Positions 4,588-7,756 of a DNA stretch of 7,756 nt are shown piece after piece; position 1 is the first letter of the stretch, and the number at the start of each line of letters is the position of its first letter. Made by a program: the position numbers and the translations under genes. Under the pieces are notes generated by a model, which made no database searches, was not told where the DNA came from, and was given only the letters and a program-made list of their open reading frames with translations. The stretch is taken from the NCBI GenBank assembly GCA_023396665.1, contig JAEWVL010000461.1, positions 1 through 7,756 of the forward strand, read 5' to 3'. This DNA comes from Spirochaetota bacterium. Its GTDB lineage: Bacteria > Spirochaetota > UBA4802 > JAFGJZ01.

Positions 4588-5532
4588 TTAAACCTTATCT
4601 TCTTCAAGTAAGGAAACCGCCTTCTCGGCGATTTGAATTGCCGAAAGCGCTCTGTGTGCCGATACAAGTTCGGGTAGCTCTCCATTAGTAAGTTTCTCAA
4701 CAAGATAGCTCAACTCGGCATAATAGGGATCAAGCCCTGTCACTTGATGCTCGAGTTCCCCCTCATCATTCCATATTTTGAAAACAAAGTCGAAACCGCT
4801 TTTCGGAAATGATAATCTGAAATCTGCGGCAAGGCTTTTTCCGCTTTGTGTACGTCTCGCAAAAAACCCGGCGCTAAACGGAAACCCCATTGGTAGAGCC
4901 GAGTCACCCTCTATGCGTATAGTTCCGCCGGAATAAGCCAAATCTATCGTCACCTGATTCCAGTCTCCCGAAGAATCTTTTTTCCCCCTCGCGGAAACAT
5001 GTCCGGGTATTCCAGCAATGGAAACGACACTGTCGATATCGTGCAGCATCAAATCAAGGACGATATGCCGCATCTTTCCCCATACCGGTGCCGTACGACG
5101 ATAAATATTTATCGACTCAAATGGCGCTTCCGATGATTGATCTGCAAGCCAGCGAAACGGATTGTTAAAATTCTGAAAGAGCCCGACAGACAGTGTTTTT
5201 CCCGAATCAGCGGCTTTTACCGTCATACGTTCGGCTTCGATCGAATTATAGGCTAATGGCGTTTCACAAAAGACATGCTTGCCGGCATTCAGCGCCTCTG
5301 TCACATACTGTTCATGAAGATCGGTGGGAACTGCAACAATGATGAGGTCAGGATCACCATGCGCAAGGAGTTCATCATATTCAAAAAGCGCCGGGCAATT
5401 CAAAGCTCCCGCCTTTTCAATAACCTTTTCTCGTGTCCTTCCCCAAAGACCTGTCAATTGCACATCATTCATAGTTCTGAGTCTTTCACCGTGCTCATAC
5501 GCGATACCCGTTCCGGCAATTGCAACTTTCAT
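4588..5532 (-). CDS. Gfo/Idh/MocA-family NAD(P)-dependent oxidoreductase (314 aa)
   Basis: The N-terminal Rossmann half (about 1-120) starts with KVAIAGTGIAYEHG, the GxGxxxxHG dinucleotide motif of this family, followed by YDELL, PDLIIVAVPTDLH and GKHVFCETPLA. The C-terminal half carries DLMLHDIDSV (160-169), whose His164 and Asp167 match the family's substrate-site HDxD. Members oxidise or reduce sugars, inositols and related compounds; the substrate here is unknown. In the usual EKP motif (catalytic or cofactor-binding Lys) the Lys is replaced by Thr91 (ETP). That suggests altered or lost redox activity. The ATG at 5532 was chosen because the nucleotide-binding motif starts there and AGAGGG lies just upstream; an in-frame extension to 5688 is low-complexity and overlaps the DUF488 gene. 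It lies 11 bases after DUF488, so it is the second gene of that operon. Confidence 0.88.
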   Translation of the reverse strand: MKVAIAGTGIAYEHGERLRTMNDVQLTGLWGRTREKVIEKAGALNCPALFEYDELLAHGDPDLIIVAVPTDLHEQYVTEALNAGKHVFCETPLAYNSIEAERMTVKAADSGKTLSVGLFQNFNNPFRWLADQSSEAPFESINIYRRTAPVWGKMRHIVLDLMLHDIDSVVSIAGIPGHVSARGKKDSSGDWNQVTIDLAYSGGTIRIEGDSALPMGFPFSAGFFARRTQSGKSLAADFRLSFPKSGFDFVFKIWNDEGELEHQVTGLDPYYAELSYLVEKLTNGELPELVSAHRALSAIQIAEKAVSLLEEDKV

Positions 5533-5538
5533 GTTATA

Positions 5539-5544
5539 CCCTCT
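5539..5544 (-). promoter_or_regulatory. Ribosome binding site deciding the oxidoreductase start
   Basis: AGAGGG on the minus strand overlaps the last base of the DUF488 stop codon (5546-5544) and ends six bases before the ATG at 5532. This suggests translational coupling of the two genes. Confidence 0.65.
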
Positions 5545-6056
5545 TAAATATTTTTGTCGAATAGTCCGCCACTGTCCACTTGAACAGCAGCATCTCCCCG
5601 AATGTGGCTTACCCGTATTCCCAGTTCTTCGAGACGACGGCCTATAAGCAGACGGCGATGACAGAGCTGAGGATTTTCTTCGCTGCACATAAGTGCAATT
5701 ACCGATTGACCTGCGCAGCGTATCAGGATATTTATTCCCTCTGTAAAAGAGTCACGCTTAATGACAGCGTCATAATCGAGCAATCCTGCAATACCGGTTT
5801 TTTTAGTCGGAACAACACCGGCAAGATAGCAATCCGGATCGCTGATACGGCCCCCGAGCTTATCACCAATGAAGCAGTACTCCACATGTACATGACTCAA
5901 TGTCTCGGAGAGTTTATTCATGTTGAAATGCGCGAATCTGCTGTATGGAACACTGCGTACATCGAACAGCGTCTGTATTTTATTATAAGTCAGAAGATGA
6001 ACAAATTTCTGTATGGAATGATTACTGTGGCCGATAGTGTAAATTATACTTGTCAT
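5544..6056 (-). CDS. DUF488 family protein (170 aa)
   Basis: Recognised by the DUF488 signature: YTIGHSNHSIQKFVHLL (6-22), FDVRSVPYSRFAHFN (31-45), GDKLGG (64-69) and the C-terminal block LMCSEENPQLCHRR (122-135) with HI at 151-152. The family is widespread, small and cytoplasmic. Its biochemical role is not established; the conserved Arg, His and Cys residues suggest an enzyme active site. The length is complete for the family. It is the first gene of a two-gene operon with the Gfo/Idh/MocA oxidoreductase 11 bases downstream. The Shine-Dalgarno before 6056 is poor (GGTAT), yet TIGHS at residues 7-11 fits that start. The upstream spacer has TTGACA (6104-6099) and TATACT (6079-6074) on the minus strand, 19 bases apart, which would be a rather long promoter spacing and a very short leader. 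Confidence 0.9.
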   Translation of the reverse strand: MTSIIYTIGHSNHSIQKFVHLLTYNKIQTLFDVRSVPYSRFAHFNMNKLSETLSHVHVEYCFIGDKLGGRISDPDCYLAGVVPTKKTGIAGLLDYDAVIKRDSFTEGINILIRCAGQSVIALMCSEENPQLCHRRLLIGRRLEELGIRVSHIRGDAAVQVDSGGLFDKNI

Positions 6057-6073
6057 ATTTGCTATACCATTTC

Positions 6074-6104
6074 AGTATACTATACGCATGTATGTATATG
6101 TCAA
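6074..6104 (-). promoter_or_regulatory. Candidate promoter for the DUF488 operon, in an alternating Y-R tract
   Basis: On the minus strand, TTGACA (6104-6099) and TATACT (6079-6074) are 19 bases apart, longer than optimal. TATAGT (6084-6079) is an alternative -10 but too close. The spacer is a 21-base perfect alternating pyrimidine-purine run (6081-6101 on the plus strand). AGTATACT (6074-6081) is a perfect palindrome and ATAC-GCAT-GTAT (6082-6093) an imperfect one. Confidence 0.35.
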
Positions 6105-6112
6105 GCACAATT

Positions 6113-6126
6113 ATTGAAATTCCAAT
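6113..6126. promoter_or_regulatory. Near-palindrome in the divergent spacer
   Basis: ATTGAAATTCCAAT is self-complementary in six of seven pairs. It lies between the DUF488 operon and the DUF3788 gene, just behind the candidate -35 of the former, so it could be an operator acting on either side. No stronger evidence. Confidence 0.2.
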
Positions 6127-6184
6127 AGTAACAAAATAACTTTGTCTTCATTATGATAATATTCTTTGCAAACGAGGTGTTACT

Positions 6185-6604
6185 ATGCAGACTATCAATG
6201 ATCTTGAACTGCGTGATGAGAAAATTTTTCCTGACGAAACGCTGCTTCGCGGTATTTTGGGAGAATCATTTGATGCCTACTGCGAACTGCTGAAACTATA
6301 TGAACGCCACGAAATGAACTGCGAATGGAGATACTACAAAGACGGCAAGGCATGGCTGTGTAAAGTGCAGAAGAAAAAGAAGACCGTCGTATGGATGTCC
6401 GCATGGAAGGGTTTCATGCAGGCGACCGTGTATATTCCGCTAAAAGATATCGATACGCTCTTTGCTCGCGATTTAAGTGAAGCTGTAAAAGATAAAATTC
6501 GCGCAACAACAGATGTCGGCAAATCAAAACCCTGTATTTTTGAGATCCGCAGTACTGCCCTATTCAACGATTTTGAAAAAGTGATCAGTTTCAAGATGAA
6601 ATAA
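6185..6604 (+). CDS. DUF3788 family protein (139 aa)
   Basis: The protein matches the DUF3788 pattern: an N-terminal PDETLLRGILGESFDAYCELL segment (16-36), CEWRYYKDGKAWLCKVQKKKKTVVWMS in the middle, and a C-terminal PCIFEIRSTALFNDFEKVISFK block resembling the family's closing strand and the residues leading to its final Lys. It is small, soluble and without signal peptide or membrane segment. Family function is unknown; the aromatic-rich, basic central strands suggest a ligand- or nucleic-acid-binding barrel, but that is speculation. GAGGTG ends five bases before the ATG and fixes the start. It is transcribed away from the DUF488 operon and towards carA, alone. No convincing promoter pair is seen in the 128-base upstream spacer; TTGAAA (6114-6119) with TAACTT is the closest. 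Confidence 0.8.
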   Translation: MQTINDLELRDEKIFPDETLLRGILGESFDAYCELLKLYERHEMNCEWRYYKDGKAWLCKVQKKKKTVVWMSAWKGFMQATVYIPLKDIDTLFARDLSEAVKDKIRATTDVGKSKPCIFEIRSTALFNDFEKVISFKMK

Positions 6605-6630
6605 AAAAGCCGCCTTAAAGTCGGGCGGCT
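6603..6630 (-). terminator. Intrinsic terminator of carA
   Basis: On the minus strand AGCCGCC (6630-6624) pairs with GGCGGCT (6614-6608), a 7-bp GC-rich stem extendable by one G-T pair, and is directly followed by six T before an A. On the plus strand the same stem abuts the DUF3788 stop but is followed only by CTTCATAATCTCTTTT, so termination there would be weaker. Confidence 0.85.
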
Positions 6631-6676
6631 CTTCATAATCTCTTTTCCTGTTCAGAACATCAATTCTATATCTGCC

Positions 6677-7756
6677 TTATGCGCAACTCGCAGCGACTAC
6701 TTTGTAAAACTGCTCAAAAAGATATTGCGAATCATGCGGGCCGGGATTCGCTTCGGGATGATACTGAACCGAGAAAAGGGGTTTTTTTGTGTGACATAGG
6801 CCCTCAGCGGTATTGTCGTTCAGATTCATGTGGGTTACCGCCACATCCTTGATCGATTTCATCGAATCAAGATCGACGGCAAAGCCGTGATTTTGCGAGG
6901 TGATCTCGACACGCCCGTTTTCAATGTTTTTCACCGGCTGGTTCGCCCCGCGGTGACCGAATTTCAACTTGTAGGTTTTTCCTCCCAGGGCAAGAGCGAG
7001 AATCTGGTGACCCAGACAAATGCCGAAGCAGGGCATTCCCGATTCGATAATCTTTCTGGTCGTTTCAATGCCGCCGGTTACGGCCTCCGGGTCTCCGGGG
7101 CCGTTCGAGAGAAAGAAACCCTTCACATTGTCTTTCATCATCGTTTCGAATGGGGTGTTGGCGGGATATACCCGCACTGAAAAGCCCATCTGCACGAGCA
7201 GACGCAGGATATTTGTCTTAATGCCGAAATCGATCGCGGCGATGAGAGGACGATCAGCCGATCGGACACCGAAATCGTAGGCTTCCCCGGTACTCACCTT
7301 TGTTGCAAGATCGAGTCCGTTCATCGAAGGATGCGCGAGCACTTTATCAAGAGACCCTTTTTCTTCGAGAAAGATGCCCCCCCGAAGCGCGCCCTTGTCG
7401 CGAATATGGCAGGTCAGTTTTCTTGTGTCGATCTGCTCAAGCGCGGGTACACCGTTTTCTACGAGGTACTGGCCGAGAGACTTGTTCGCGCGGAAGTTCG
7501 AATACCTGTCGCAGTACTCGCGCACGATAAAACCCGCAACCTGAACCTTGTCTGACTCAACATCTTCGTCGTTGATGCCATAGTTTCCGATCATCGGATA
7601 GGTCATGGTTATGATCTGTCCGCGATAGGAGGGATCGGTGAGCACCTCCTGATATCCGCTCATTGAAGTATTAAAAACGATTTCCCCGGGTGCATCGGCG
7701 AGCGCACCGAAATGGAGTCCTTCGAGTGTAAAGCCGTCTTCAAGTACAAGATATCC
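6677..7756 (-). CDS. carA: Carbamoyl-phosphate synthase small chain (glutaminase subunit), 5' end outside window
   Basis: CarA hydrolyses glutamine and passes ammonia to CarB, which makes carbamoyl phosphate for arginine and pyrimidine synthesis in the cytoplasm. The frame is open to the right edge, giving about 359 residues; only the first few are missing, as the visible start (GYLVLEDGFTLEG, then GEIVFNTSMSGYQEVLTDPSY) is the usual CarA N-terminus. The N-terminal domain includes TMTYPMIGNYG and LTCHIRDKGALRGGI. The class I amidotransferase domain shows FLSNGPGDP, the nucleophile Cys in FGICLGHQ, and the His/Glu pair in YHPEANPGPHDSQYLFEQF. All key residues are present, so the enzyme should be active. 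A strong terminator follows about 45 bases after the stop, so carB is not downstream here and must be located elsewhere. Confidence 0.97.
   Translation of the reverse strand, partial: GYLVLEDGFTLEGLHFGALADAPGEIVFNTSMSGYQEVLTDPSYRGQIITMTYPMIGNYGINDEDVESDKVQVAGFIVREYCDRYSNFRANKSLGQYLVENGVPALEQIDTRKLTCHIRDKGALRGGIFLEEKGSLDKVLAHPSMNGLDLATKVSTGEAYDFGVRSADRPLIAAIDFGIKTNILRLLVQMGFSVRVYPANTPFETMMKDNVKGFFLSNGPGDPEAVTGGIETTRKIIESGMPCFGICLGHQILALALGGKTYKLKFGHRGANQPVKNIENGRVEITSQNHGFAVDLDSMKSIKDVAVTHMNLNDNTAEGLCHTKKPLFSVQYHPEANPGPHDSQYLFEQFYKVVAASCA

Noticed and set aside
5533..5688. N-terminal extension of the oxidoreductase to 5688
   Set aside because: The extra 52 residues are Ser/Arg-rich, overlap DUF488 in another frame, and the dinucleotide motif begins right after the Met at 5532, which has a good ribosome site.

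Overview
The window looks like chromosomal DNA of moderate GC content from an anaerobic or facultatively anaerobic, probably Gram-negative bacterium. The support is a fermentative D-lactate dehydrogenase, a small protein resembling the glycyl-radical end of class III (anaerobic) ribonucleotide reductase, and a lipoprotein signal with Asn just before the lipidated Cys (VLNC). Relaxed lipoboxes of that kind are common in spirochaetes, so a spirochaete-like host is a weak inference only. No rRNA, tRNA, CRISPR array or transposase was seen.

Layout from left to right. 1-539 (+) is the 3' part of an AAC(3)-family N-acetyltransferase. It converges on 638-1687 (-), a secreted lipoprotein of possible SGNH-hydrolase type. 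A 234-bp divergent intergenic region carries a perfect TTGAC-N4-GTCAA dyad of CRP/FNR architecture in front of ldhA (1922-2968, +). An amidohydrolase-2 family gene follows (3087-3920, +), bracketed by two hairpins built from one repeated word. Then come about 320 bp without a gene, containing possible RNA stems and a promoter-dyad, and a 55-codon gene (4258-4425, +) encoding a free-standing NrdD-type glycyl-radical segment, closed by a strong terminator shared with the next, convergent operon. That operon (-) is a DUF488 protein (5544-6056) followed by a Gfo/Idh/MocA oxidoreductase (4588-5532). A 128-bp divergent spacer with a 21-nt alternating pyrimidine-purine tract separates it from a DUF3788 gene (6185-6604, +). 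A terminator at 6608-6630 lies between that gene and the convergent carA (6677-7756, -), which runs off the right edge.

The genes do not form one obvious pathway. ldhA and the NrdD-like gene both fit anaerobic growth; the others look like independent housekeeping or accessory functions.

The most unusual signal is the word GATTGTTATCC, present seven times in 7.7 kb. Two inverted pairs form 13-14 bp stems just 3' of ldhA and at the end of the amidohydrolase gene, one copy lies 3' of the acetyltransferase gene, and two copies are inside the amidohydrolase reading frame. This arrangement resembles DNA uptake sequences or a REP-like family, and a genome-wide count would decide. The second notable item is the stand-alone glycyl-radical peptide, which recalls the YfiD/GrcA spare part of pyruvate formate-lyase but matches the ribonucleotide reductase pattern.
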